From Marinitoga lauensis (GTDB lineage: Bacteria > Thermotogota > Thermotogae > Petrotogales > Petrotogaceae): 64,000 nt of DNA. The first letter of the stretch is position 1; each line of letters opens with the position of its first letter. A program made the position numbers and the translations under genes. A model generated the notes under the pieces. It had not been told where the DNA came from, made no database searches, and saw nothing but the letters and a program-made list of their open reading frames with translations. This document shows positions 30,274-40,625 of the stretch, piece after piece. The stretch lies in the NCBI RefSeq assembly GCF_004135675.1, contig NZ_QHLX01000004.1, positions 62,001-126,000 on the forward strand, read 5' to 3'.

Positions 30274-30954
30274 TCATATATTAAGCATATTTCTGACATC
30301 TTTCATATGAGTTTTTCCAATAGGAATAATTTTATTATTCTTCATTTGAAGTGAATTCAAATCTTTTATGAGCTTATCTATATAATTAAGATTTATAATG
30401 TATGATTTATGTATCCTGAGAAAATTATCTGGTAATTCTTTCTCCAATTTATTTAAATTCTTAAAATGTTTTAACACATATTCTTCATTATTTGTTCGAA
30501 CCAATATTTTCTTTTCGAAATATTCAAAATAATATACCTCTTCAAAATCCAAAAATATTATTTCATTTTTATTTTCAACAGCAATTTTACTTAATTTTGT
30601 ATCTTTAAAAGCTTCTTCTATTCTATTAACTGTTTCTATAAATCTTACTTCCGAGACCGGTTTTGTTAGGTAATCCAATGCTTTAACTTCAAATGCATCT
30701 ACTGCATATTCGGAATAAGCAGTAACAAATACAATTTTATATTTTTCAAGATATTTTGAAGCCTTAATACCATTCATTTTTGGCATTTCAATATCAAGGA
30801 AAATAACATCAATATCGTTTTTTAGTTTGCTTTTTAAAAAGTCTTCAACACTTTCAAAACATCCCTTTATTTCAAAAGGACTCATTTCATTAATTAAATC
30901 TTTTAATGTTTCTCTTGCATAGTATTCATCATCTATTATAGCAACATTTATCAT
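30274..30954 (-). CDS. LytTR-family response regulator
   Basis: A 226-residue response regulator. The receiver domain has acidic DDE near residue 9, phospho-acceptor Asp54 (VIFLDIEMP) and the conserved Thr/Lys (VTAY, KP). A LytTR DNA-binding domain from about 125 to the end carries ENKNEIIFL and LRIHKSYIINLNYI. It overlaps the kinase gene by 4 nt. It most likely activates cstA, whose promoter region follows the terminator at 30214-30246, in the manner of BtsR or YpdB. Confidence 0.9.
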   Translation of the reverse strand: MINVAIIDDEYYARETLKDLINEMSPFEIKGCFESVEDFLKSKLKNDIDVIFLDIEMPKMNGIKASKYLEKYKIVFVTAYSEYAVDAFEVKALDYLTKPVSEVRFIETVNRIEEAFKDTKLSKIAVENKNEIIFLDFEEVYYFEYFEKKILVRTNNEEYVLKHFKNLNKLEKELPDNFLRIHKSYIINLNYIDKLIKDLNSLQMKNNKIIPIGKTHMKDVRNMLNI

Positions 30955-32604
30955 ATTAGCTCACCAACTTTTGAATTAATTTTTATCTCTATCGTGGTTC
31001 CACTAAATAAACCGTTTTTTATATTAAATGTATAATTATCCTCATATAATGATTTCAATCTATTTTCTATTAAAGAAAGTCCTTTACCTCTATTTTTTAA
31101 GCTTCTAAAACCCTTACCATTATCTTCCACATATATAATAACTTGACTATCTTTTTCTTCTATTACGATTTTTATCAATAATTTATCATCTTTCATCCCA
31201 TGTTTTATCGAATTTTCTACTAAAGGCTGTAATATAAATGGTGGGATTAACTTTTCTTCTAATTCTTTATCAAAAATTATTTCATAGTCTAATTTGTCTT
31301 TAAATCGTAATTTCATTAGTTCCAAATAGTTAATAGTAAAACTTATTTCTTTTTTATTGTTACCAATTTCGAGTTTTCGTAAAGTGTGTATCTCAACAAA
31401 TCAGATAAATTATCTATAAATTTATTAACCTTTCGAGGTTCCTTTTTAGATATGTATTTTATAGCATTTAAGGTATTAAATAAAAAGTGAGGACTTAAAT
31501 TTGCCATTAATTCTCTTAATTTTTCTTCTGTTGCTAATTTTAAATTTTTATTCATTTTTGAAATAGATATTATTAAAGACAAAATTTGTGCAAGTTTTTT
31601 ACCAAAAATAACATCAGAATTCTTTATGGTATTATTTTTAGAATAATATAATTTTAATGTTCCTATTAAATCCCCATTCAAATCTTTTAATGGCACTATT
31701 AAAGCAGAATAAAGAGGGCAATTATCTTTTTCGCAATTTATTCCTTTTTTCCCCACCACTTTCAAACCTTTTTCATTTGCTATTACCTTTTTTGTTGCTC
31801 CTGTTTTTATTTCAAGCCGGCAAAGTGATGGTCATCACCTATACCAACATGAGCAAGAATTTTTCTTTATCTGTTAAAGCTACTGCTTCAAAATCTGTGT
31901 TTTCTAAAATAACTTGAGCTATTATATTAGCACTTTCCTCATTAAAACCTATTTCTACAGTATTTAAACTCTTTTCCATTATAAAAAATATTGAATTCAT
32001 AGCATTTTCTGCAGTATATTCAAGTTTTTCTTCCATATTTAGAATCATAAAATTTAAAAACGATACGCCAAGAGCATTTGTTATTACCATTGGAAATAAT
32101 ATATTAAAAGTTATATCATAAGCAAGAGTAAAAGGTTTTACCATGATTAAAACATAGGTTAAATGAACTATTTCAATAATCGCTGTATAAAAAAGCGTTC
32201 TAAAAAAAGTAAAATGTTGTCTTCCATAGTATTGGGATATTACTCCACTCATAATTCCTGCAGTTAACGTTCCAAAAAAACATGGAATTGCTGTAATACC
32301 TCCTAAAAAACTCTAAATATTGCTGAAATTAATGCTGCAATAATTCCTCCAGGAATCCTCCCAACATACCTGCCAGAATAACTCCTATATCCCTATAATT
32401 TACTATAGCACCATTATATTTAACACCAAAAAGTGTCCCTAAAATACCAAGTAATCCTCCAATAATACCGAGAACAATTTTATTTTTAGCAACAAGAGTT
32501 TTGCCAAAAATCTCTTTTATAAAATATGTCTGGAAAATTATATACGTTATTACCAGTATCAAAGATACTCTTTCGAGTAATATTAAACTAATATTTCCTA
32601 ACAT
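30951..32604 (-). CDS. LytS-type sensor histidine kinase (five frameshifts)
   Basis: Fragments in three frames rebuild a kinase of about 552 residues. An N-terminal 5TM-LYT membrane sensor starts MLGNISLILLERVSLILV. A GAF-like domain has CEKDNCPLYSALIVPL. The dimerisation segment is SPHFLFNTLNAI (phospho-His) and the ATPase has QPLVENSIKHG and VEDNGKGF. Breaks: about 32357 (missing G), 32305-32310 (missing T), 31860-31864 (missing A), 31817-31820 (missing base) and 31350-31355 (missing A). All are one-base losses in homopolymers. It pairs with the LytTR regulator downstream (ATGA overlap). Confidence 0.82.
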
Positions 32605-32874
32605 GGGTCTCTCATCATCGCCCTATCTCCAAAATCTCCTAAATCTTTTAACTCTGAATCTTTAATTTCTTTAGCCTTTCTTTTAGCTTCTTTATAAAAG
32701 TTCAAGGTTGAATTTATTTCTATATAGTCCCAAGTTCTTCTATCATTTCTTTAGCTTTTCCCTGTGGCCTTTTGAAACAAATACTATAACTTTTTCATAT
32801 TGTCCTTTAACCTTTTTTATACTCCTAATATCTACAACTCCTATTCCAAAACCATATAATATTAATGTTTTCAT
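32598..32874 (-). CDS. small conserved-looking protein upstream of lytS (two frameshifts)
   Basis: Not visible as one frame. An ATG at 32874 behind GGGAGGA starts MKTLILYGFGIGVVD. Restoring a G at 32768-32769 and another at 32729-32731 gives 92 residues ending at a stop (32598-32600) just inside the lytS start. The early part (LILYGFGIGVVDIRSI) looks like a Rossmann-type beta-alpha opening; the rest is Lys/Glu-rich helix. The 7-nt overlap with lytS suggests coupling. I do not recognise the family. Confidence 0.55.
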
Positions 32875-32886
32875 ATCTTTCCTCCC

Positions 32887-34103
32887 TTATAAATTTGACA
32901 TTAAATATGCATATACTTTTGTATCTGCTATTAAATGTTCTATTTTTATATATTCATTTGGTTGATGCGCCATATGATCCATAGTTCCCATACAACTGCA
33001 GGCAATCCTTCATGTCTTAAAATAGCTGCACAAGTACCTCCACCTATTCCACCAACAAATGTTTTTATATTTCTTAATTTCTCTACACTTTCTTTTAATT
33101 TTAATACCATAGGATGATCTGCAGGTGTTGGTTTTGGTGCGTTTTCCATTTGTGGAATCTCGATGTTTATCTTAACTCCAAATTTCTTTTCATATTTCTC
33201 TTTTATTTTATTTACATCATCTAATATTTCATTTAAATCGTATTGTGGCAATACTCTACAATCAAAATATAACACATCCGTTCCAGGAATAGTATTTACA
33301 TTATCAACATTATGTTCTTTTTTGTTGGTTCAAATGTTGAAATTGGAATTCTACCAAACATTTCATCTACAGCATTATATTTCTCATGCAAAAATTCATC
33401 TAATTCTTTTGCAAAATATATTGCGGCTCTATGTGCATTTTTAGCAACATTAGGAGTAGCTGCATGAGCCTGTTTCCCTTCTGTAATTATTTTTAACCAT
33501 AGGATAGATTTTTCAGCTATTTCAATAAATGAACCTTCATTATTTCCAGAATCAGGAACATAATACCAATCATTTTTATTAAAAATATTTTGTTTTAACA
33601 AATATTTTATTCCATAATCACTGCCTGTTTCTTCGTCAGAAACAAAAACAAGCCCTATATTATCTTTGGGTCTGATATTTAAATCCATTATTGATTTAAC
33701 TCCAAATAATGTAGCAATTAACGAACTTCCATTATCTTCTGACCCTCTTCCGTAAATCTTACCATCTTTTATAATAGGATCAAAAGGTCATGATCCCATA
33801 ATGACAAGTCTCCTTCAGGAACTTTGTCCATATGTGTAATAAACCATATTGTTTTTTCAGGATTTGTTCCTTTATATATAGCAACAATATTTGGTCTAAA
33901 TCCATATTCCACAGCGTCATCTGGAGCATCATATCTTTTAATCTCATCAAATTTTAATGTTTTTAAATAGGATTCCAACCATTCTGCAACTTCTTTTTCT
34001 CCAGGACCTCCACCTCTTGGATTAACCGAATTTATTGATACAAACTTTTTAATGCCTCTATTACTTCATTTTTTATACTCTCCACATGATTTATAATATC
34101 CAT
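32887..34103 (-). CDS. M20-family metallopeptidase/dipeptidase (four frameshifts)
   Basis: A zinc peptidase of about 406 residues rebuilt from several frames. Metal and catalytic motifs of the M20 (ArgE/DapE/PepV) family are visible: ITHMDKVPEGD, GRGSEDNGSS, SDEETGSDYG and MDHMAHQPNEY near the C-terminus. AAAGGGG precedes the ATG. One-base losses at 34046-34050 (A), 33786-33787 (C), 33318-33323 (A) and 32987-32989 (G) explain all breaks. It lies 12 bp upstream of the small gene and LytS, so the unit may couple peptide hydrolysis with uptake of the products. Confidence 0.8.
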
Positions 34104-34139
34104 TTGATTTCCCCTTTAAATTATTTTTCTATATTTTCT

Positions 34140-35657
34140 CTATAATATAATCCTCAATATTTCTTTTTCAGAATTTATATTTATTCCTATAAGATATATT
34201 TCTTTTCCTTTGTATTTTTCATAGTATTTCTTCTTTTTATCTGAGCTAGCGCTTCTTCTGCACTTTTGTCCAGTTTTGCTTCGAATATATATACTCTTTC
34301 ATTGAATTCTAATACTACATCGCTTCTTCCAAGGTTTGTCATTTCTTCTGCTCTTACATTTAGACCTGCTATTGCCAGTATTGCAAATATCAATGAGTGA
34401 TAATATCTTTCTTCTTTTTGATGTAGATTATACGGTATTGCACTTATTACTTTTTTTATTCCTTCTATTAATCCTTCTATATCATTGTCATATATCTTTT
34501 CATATATTATATTTTCTGCTTCATCTAATCCTTTTAATCCATAGTTTGCTTCTAATATTAATCTTGAGAAACTACTTTTTACTTCTATATTTGGATAGTC
34601 GAGTATATATTTCTTTTTTAATCCTAATTTTTTTATTCCTTTAAAGGTTAAATATCCTGCCTGCGTGAAGAATACATTTGCATTTGCATCTTCTATTTCT
34701 CTTGTTGAGAAATCCATTGCACTTACTGTGTCTTTTACTAAGTCTTCATAGGTTATCTTTCTGTTTTTTATGTATTCGTATAGGAATGATGGTGAGCCGC
34801 TTTCAAACCAGTAATTTTGAAATTCTTTTCTTCAAAGAACTTTAATATTGAAAATGGATTATATACATAATGTTCTCCATCAAATGAAAATCCATTATAA
34901 TATTCTTTTAATCCTTTTAGTAATTCTTCTTCACTTATTCCTATTTCTTTTGATGTTTCTTTTATATACACTTTGAAATAATGTTCGAGTTCTTCCTGTG
35001 TATATCCTAACATTTGTGAGTATTTTTTGTTTAACGATATATCGTTTAAATTATTTAATGCAGAGAATACTCCTGTTTTTGTGAATTTTGTTATTCCAGT
35101 GATGAATACAAATTTTATATATTCATCATTTGATTTTATTGTGACATAGAAATCTCTTAATATTTCTCTATATCTTTCTGCTTTTTCTTTATTATTTATA
35201 TTATCCAGTATTGGTTTTTCATACTCATCTACCAGTATTACTACCTTTCCTTTTTTGATAACTTCATTATTAATTCATCAAATGCAAATTTGTAATCATC
35301 TTCTTCAATGTCTACTCCGTTTCTTATTCCTTCTTTTTTTATTATTTTTGTTAGACTTTTTTTGAACCTCTCTTCATTATCTGTTGCTGATGATAGTATG
35401 TCTAATCTGATAATTGGATACTCTTTAAATTCCCATTTGTCGTATATATAAGTATCTTTGAATAATTCTTTTTCTCCTTTGAATATATAATACAATGTTG
35501 ATAGTGTTAAGCTCTTTCCAAATCTTCTTGGGCGGGATAAAAATATTGGCACTTCTGAACTTATCAGGTCATATATATATTTCGTTTTATCTACATATAC
35601 ATAATTTCCTTCTATTATTTTTTTATAATCCTGCACCCCTATTGGTAATTTTTTCAT
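34140..35657 (-). CDS. AAA-ATPase-like/PD-(D/E)XK nuclease-like protein (three frameshifts)
   Basis: A 506-residue member of the family that combines an AAA-like N-terminal domain with a C-terminal PDDEXK_9-type nuclease-like domain. It starts MKKLPIGVQDYKKII, with a P-loop-like SRPRRFGKSLTLSTL and Walker B-like VVILVDEYEKP. The C-terminal SDVVLEFNERVYIFEAKLDKSAEEALAQI carries the D-ExK nuclease core. GAGGAGGTGG points to the ATG at 35657. Missing A at 35251-35256, 34815-34818 and 34234-34238 explain the breaks. Such genes occur in many copies in anaerobes and are thought to be mobile or defence-related; the function is unproven. Confidence 0.8.
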
Positions 35658-35689
35658 CAATTCCACCTCCTCATGCCATAATTATACCA

Positions 35690-35905
35690 GAACTTTTCGC
35701 TTCGCAAAAACACATCGCTCCGCGAAGGGTTTTTGATTAGATTTTATAATAAAAATTTTTATTCCAAAAACACTTCACGAAGTAAAGCGTTTTTGTTTTT
35801 TTAATAAATAAAATTATAATCTTAAAACCTTTTGCCTTGCAAAAGCTTTTAGGTCTTTTTATTATTAAATAAAATTTTCTAAACCCTTCGCATAGCGAAG
35901 AGTCA
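35690..35905. repeat. cluster of short GCGAAG-type hairpins
   Basis: The 296-bp gap upstream of htrA's terminator holds a row of small palindromes: TTCGCTTCGCAAAA, CGCTCCGCG, CACTTCACGAAGTAAAG, CTTTTGCCTTGCAAAAG and CTTCGCATAGCGAAG, separated by T- and A-rich spacers. The words resemble those at 15109-15240. No gene is present. Confidence 0.45.
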
Positions 35906-35920
35906 AACTGTCAACAAAAT

Positions 35921-35946
35921 AAAAGGTCCGGATAACCGGACCTTTT
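35921..35946 (-). terminator. terminator after htrA
   Basis: An 11-bp stem AAAAGGTCCGG with its complement, loop ATAA, T-tract, 7 bp past the htrA stop. Confidence 0.9.
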
Positions 35947-35953
35947 TTAAAGA

Positions 35954-37336
35954 TTATTTACCCATATAGCTGAAATATACAGATGCTCTATAACCATCTC
36001 TAAATATGATAAATCCTATATAATCACCTTTTTTAACCCTTGATGAAAGTTTTTGGAAGTCTTTAATAGAATTTAATTTTGTCCCTTTTCCATTTACATA
36101 CATTTCCATTATTATATCGCCTTTTTTAATATTTACATATTGAGCTTCTGAACCTTCTTTTACATCTTCAACCATTACACCATACATATCCTTGGGTAAT
36201 TTGTATTCATTTAAGTCTTCAGGTGTTAAATCTCTTACTTTTAATCCTAAATAATAATCTTCTGTAGCTTTTGCAAATTCTTCTCTTTCAGCTAAAGTAA
36301 TATCATATGTAATTTCTTTACCTTTTCTATTAACAACTACTTTTATTGTTTCTCCAGCAGGATATGTTTTTACAATATATACAAGTTCGTCCGCACTACC
36401 TATCTCTTTATTATCTATTTTCACTATCACATCACCTGGTTTAATACCAGCCTTTGCGGCAGGAGAACCTTTTTCAATATCACTAACAAATGCCCCTTTT
36501 GTTACTTTTAAACCAAATGTTTTAGCAAGTGATTCCGTTACATTTTGTATATAAACGCCCAAATAAGCTTTTGATACTTTACCAGTATTTATTAATGCTT
36601 CTGCAAATCGTTTTGCAAAATTAATTGGAATTGCAAATCCTAAATTTTGACCTTCTGTTGGATTAACTATAGCTGTATTTATACCAATAACTTGAGCATG
36701 TATATTTAATAATGGACCACCACTATTACCAGGATTGATAGCGGCATCTGTTTGAATTAAATCTGCATAAGAACCATTACCATCAGGTTTTGGTATTTTT
36801 CTATGAACTGCACTTACAACACCTAAAGTTACCGTGTGTTTAAATCCTAATGGGTTCCCTATTGCAATTGCCCATTCACCAATCTGAATATTATCAGAAT
36901 CTCCTAATTCTATTACTGGTAATTCGTCTTTTGTTTTAACCTGTAAAACGGCAATATCTAAGTCTTTATCTCCACCTACATATTTTGCTTTGTATTTTTT
37001 CCCATTTAATGTTGTAACTGTTATTTCATCTGCATTTTCAACAACATGATAATTGGTTAATATATATCCTCTTTTATCAAAGATAAATCCTGTTCCTAAT
37101 GCTTTAAACTCTCTATCCTGAGTCCATGGTGATTCACCAAAAAATCTTTTATAAAAATCCTCAAAAAATGGATCTATTGAAGCCTTCCTATGCCCTACCG
37201 CTTCAATATTAACTACAGCAGGAGCTGCTTCTTTTACAACTTTCACAACTGGTGACACATAATCAGGATTGACAAAGGCAAAAGAAGATACTACCATCAG
37301 CAATAATGACATCATTACTACTACCGTTTTCTTCAT
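35954..37336 (-). CDS. htrA: HtrA/DegP-type serine protease with two PDZ domains
   Basis: A periplasmic quality-control protease of 460 residues. A signal peptide (MKKTVVVMMSLLLMVVSSFAF) precedes the trypsin-like domain, which has the catalytic triad His in NYHVVENAD, Asp in DKDLDIAVL and Ser in GNSGGP. Two PDZ domains follow (SPAAKAGIKPGDVIVKID and a more divergent GVMVEDVKEGSEAQ). GGAGGTGG precedes the ATG at 37336, so an upstream in-frame ATG at 37351 is not the start. It is a single-gene unit with a terminator. Confidence 0.93.
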   Translation of the reverse strand: MKKTVVVMMSLLLMVVSSFAFVNPDYVSPVVKVVKEAAPAVVNIEAVGHRKASIDPFFEDFYKRFFGESPWTQDREFKALGTGFIFDKRGYILTNYHVVENADEITVTTLNGKKYKAKYVGGDKDLDIAVLQVKTKDELPVIELGDSDNIQIGEWAIAIGNPLGFKHTVTLGVVSAVHRKIPKPDGNGSYADLIQTDAAINPGNSGGPLLNIHAQVIGINTAIVNPTEGQNLGFAIPINFAKRFAEALINTGKVSKAYLGVYIQNVTESLAKTFGLKVTKGAFVSDIEKGSPAAKAGIKPGDVIVKIDNKEIGSADELVYIVKTYPAGETIKVVVNRKGKEITYDITLAEREEFAKATEDYYLGLKVRDLTPEDLNEYKLPKDMYGVMVEDVKEGSEAQYVNIKKGDIIMEMYVNGKGTKLNSIKDFQKLSSRVKKGDYIGFIIFRDGYRASVYFSYMGK

Positions 37337-37415
37337 TCCTACCACCTCCATTTTATCATCTTTTTCAAAATATTTTTGCTCGCTTTCCTTAGAATTTCCT
37401 TAGAATATTTTTAAA

Positions 37416-38102
37416 TTAATCTAACAATATTTTGTTAATTTCATAAAGTATTTCGTGATTTTCTTCTAATGTTCGTTTTGTTATATCTTTGAATTCAAAT
37501 TGTTCTTTTATTTTTACTGGTTTATCGTTTAATATATAAACCACTTCACCAAAATTTGCTACTTCAAAAGGATCATGAGTTACCATAATAATAGTAAATT
37601 TATTTTTTTCTGAATATTTATAAGTTCTTTGATTATCCTATATTTATTGGATAAATCAAGTGATGAAAATGCTTCATCCATTAATATGATATCTGGTTTA
37701 TACGATATCGTTCTTAATATATTTATTCTTTTTTTCATCCCACCAGAAAGTTCATCTGGATATTTTAATAATACGTTTTTCTCAAGATTTAATAAGTTTA
37801 AATATTTTTCTAACTCTTCCATTAGTATGGTGTCATTTATTAATTTTATATTTTCATATATATTAAGCCACGGAACTAATCTATCATCCTGAAAGATATA
37901 TCCGATTTTGCCTTCAATAATTATTTCTCCATTATCTTTTTCCAAAATTCCAGCTAATATATTTAAAATCGTAGTTTTTCCTATTCCGATTCTCCAAGCA
38001 ATACATTTATTTTTTCTTTTTAAAAACAATATCAAATCCAGATAATATGACGTTATCTTCAAAACTTTTGTTCAAGCCTTTTATGATAATATCCTGTGAC
38101 AT
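37416..38102 (-). CDS. ABC transporter ATPase, SsuB/TauB/ThiZ type (three frameshifts)
   Basis: Rebuilt as 229 residues: MSQDIIIKGLNKSFED, Walker A GESGIGKTT, Q-loop GYIFQDDRLVPW (typical of nitrate/sulfonate/taurine and thiamine-precursor importers), signature LSGGMKKR, Walker B IILMDEAFSSLD and MVTHDPFE. Missing bases: an A in the A6 run near 38012, a G near 37989 and an A near 37606. It lies about 50 bp behind the permease. No substrate-binding protein is adjacent, so the substrate is undetermined. Confidence 0.75.
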
Positions 38103-38152
38103 TTTATTTAAATTTTTCACTGAATCTACTTGATTCGTATAATTATTATTTC

Positions 38153-38888
38153 TTATTTCTTTTTTCTTCTTGTATTAAATGCTGAAATATATTTCAACAC
38201 TTTTTCAGAAAACATTCCTAAAATTGCTAGTATTATAGTATATGCAAAAACTCTTTCTGTATTTAATGCTATTTTAGCAAAGGAAAGGCTGACTCCCAGC
38301 CCCTATCTCCTGCTAAAAACTCTCCAACTATAACGGCCTTCCATAAACTACCTGATATCATATTTAATGTGGACTTTAGAAAGGGAGTAGAGAAGGTATA
38401 TATATTTTTAAAAAGATATTTTTTTTGCTTACTTTAAAAACCTTAGCCATTTCTAACAACTTTTTATCTGTTGAAGCAATGCCTTCGGATATATTTAATA
38501 CTATTATAGGAAAGATTACCATAAAAGCGACGAAAACAGGAGTATAAAAACCTATTCCAAACCATAACATTGCTATGGCAATATATGAAACCACAGGAGA
38601 ACTTTGAATAATCATTAAAAATGGACGAAATATTTCAAAAAACGTTTTACTTAATCCTGAAATAAATCCTATTGGAATGCCTATTATCATAGAAATAAAA
38701 AAGCCCATTATTATTTTTAAAAATGTATTGAGTAAGTCAAGATAAAAAGTCGTCTCTCCAAGAAGGTTTAACATTTCCAGAAAAACATTTTGTGGAAATG
38801 GTATTAGAAGATTATTATTAGTTATGAAAGATATTATCCACCATATGAATATTAATAATATTATCCCTATTAAGGTATTTTTTTTCAT
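38153..38888 (-). CDS. ABC transporter permease, SsuC/TauC/ThiX type (two frameshifts)
   Basis: A 245-residue inner-membrane permease. The N-terminal part has FISMIIGIPIGFISGLSKTFFEIFRPF and PVVSYIAIAMLWFGIG. The C-terminal part, in another frame, has STLNMISGSLWKAVIVGEFLAGDRGWG, the conserved permease loop that contacts the ATPase. Missing bases near 38379 and at 38295-38297 explain the breaks. AGGGG precedes the ATG at 38888, which lies 8 bp after the uvrC stop. It is the partner of the ATPase downstream. Confidence 0.75.
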
Positions 38889-38895
38889 ATATCCC

Positions 38896-40625
38896 CTAAT
38901 CAAAAAATTCCTTTATTTTCTTGGAAACCTTTTCATTTTTTATTATTTCATTTATCTCTTCCCATGAAGCTTTTGAAATATTCTCTAAAGAACCAAAATG
39001 ATTAATTAAAAGCTTTTTCCTTTTTGGCCCAATTCCCGGTATATCATCTAATCTTGATTTTTCAAATCTTTTTGCTCTTAATTTTCTGTTGAAGGTTATT
39101 GCAAATCTGTGTGTTTCATCCCTCATAAATATTAACATCCTTAAAACAGGATGATCCAGCGAAAGATGTAAATCTTCAATATCACCAGGAAACACTATTC
39201 TTTCATCTTCTTTTGCAATACCCACAACATCGACATCATCTAATGTATACCCTATTTCTTTTAAAGCCTCAACTGCGGCATTTACCTGACCTTTACCTCC
39301 ATCAATGAATAATAAATCTGGTAATGGATGTTTTGTGTATCTTTTTCTAATTACTGTTCTTATTGATTCAAAATCGTTTGGTTCTTTAAATTCATCAAGC
39401 CTATATCTTCTATAATCCTCTTTTTTGGGTTTTCCATTTTCAAAGGTTATTAATGAAGCTACAGTATACATTCCCTGTAAATGTGAAATATCTATTCCTT
39501 CTATTCTATATGGTATTCTTTTTAACGATAGTATTTCTTTAGCCTGTTTCAGGGTGTTTCCGAGGTCTGTTTGTTTCTTCACTTCTTCTTCCAAGTTTCG
39601 TGATGCTATTACGTATAATTCTTCACTTTCATCTTTTAAGTTTTTTATCTTTTTTAATCCATTTTTTGTTAAGAAATGGTCTATTTCCTCATCTATTCCG
39701 TTGATATAATCTTTTATCCAGATTTCTTCAGGTACAATATTTTTTCTTATTACATAATATTGATGTATAAACTCATTGATACTTTCATCTATGGTAAAGG
39801 TTAGTTTTGATATTATATATCCCTGTCTTATTATCAACAATACCACTATTGGATATTCTTCATCCTTTGCAATAATATCCACATTTTTATCTTTTATCAT
39901 TTCAACTCCAATGGGAATAAATAATTTATCTAATTTAAATAGCAAATCTCTCAACTGTGCTGCTTTTTCAAAATTCAATATTTTAGCATATTGATGCATA
40001 CTTTCTTCTATATATTTTCTTATTGATTTTATATTTCCTTTTAAGAATCTTTTTACTTTATTCACTGATTTTCTATATTCTTTTTTATCCACTTCAATAT
40101 AACATGGAGCGTAGCATTTTCCAAGGTGAAACAAAAAACATGGTTTTGTTTTTCTATCCAGTTTTCTTTCGCATGTTCTTACTTTATATACCCATTGAAT
40201 TATTTCAATAATATTTCTAACCATTCGAACATTTGAATAGGGTCCGTAGAATTCCGCTTTTTCTCCTTTTTTGGTTCTCACTAATTTCACCTGAGGATAA
40301 TCCTCTTTTGTAATAGCAATATAGGGATACACTCTGGCATCCTTTAATAATATATTGTATTTAGGTTTATGTGTGAAAATCAAATTTGATTCTAAAATCA
40401 ATGATTCATCTTCATTTCTAACCACTATATAATCTAAGAACTCCGCGTCTTCTACTATCTTTTTTACTTTTTCATTTTTTGTTGATTTGAAAGATTAAAA
40501 TATGAGGATATTCTATTCTTTAATTTTTTTGCTTTTCCTATATATATTGGTTTAGAATCTTTGTTTTTAAAAATATATACTCCAGGTTCATTAGGAATAT
40601 CTTTTAAAACATTTCTATCGAGCAT
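38896..40625 (-). CDS. uvrC: excinuclease ABC subunit C (frameshifted)
   Basis: The dual-incision nuclease of nucleotide excision repair. The GIY-YIG domain begins MLDRNVLKDIPNEPGVYIF with PIYIGKAKKLKNR. The cysteine-rich KPCFLFHLGKCYAPC follows, then a UvrB-interacting region, the RNase H-like nuclease (EGIDISHLQG, LLFIDGGKGQ) and C-terminal HhH (LDDIPGIGPKRKKLL). AGAGGAG points to the ATG at 40625, overlapping the DUF501-GGDEF gene by 11 nt. One missing A in the T6 run 40475-40480 joins the two frames; the corrected length is 576 residues. Almost certainly intact in vivo. Confidence 0.92.
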
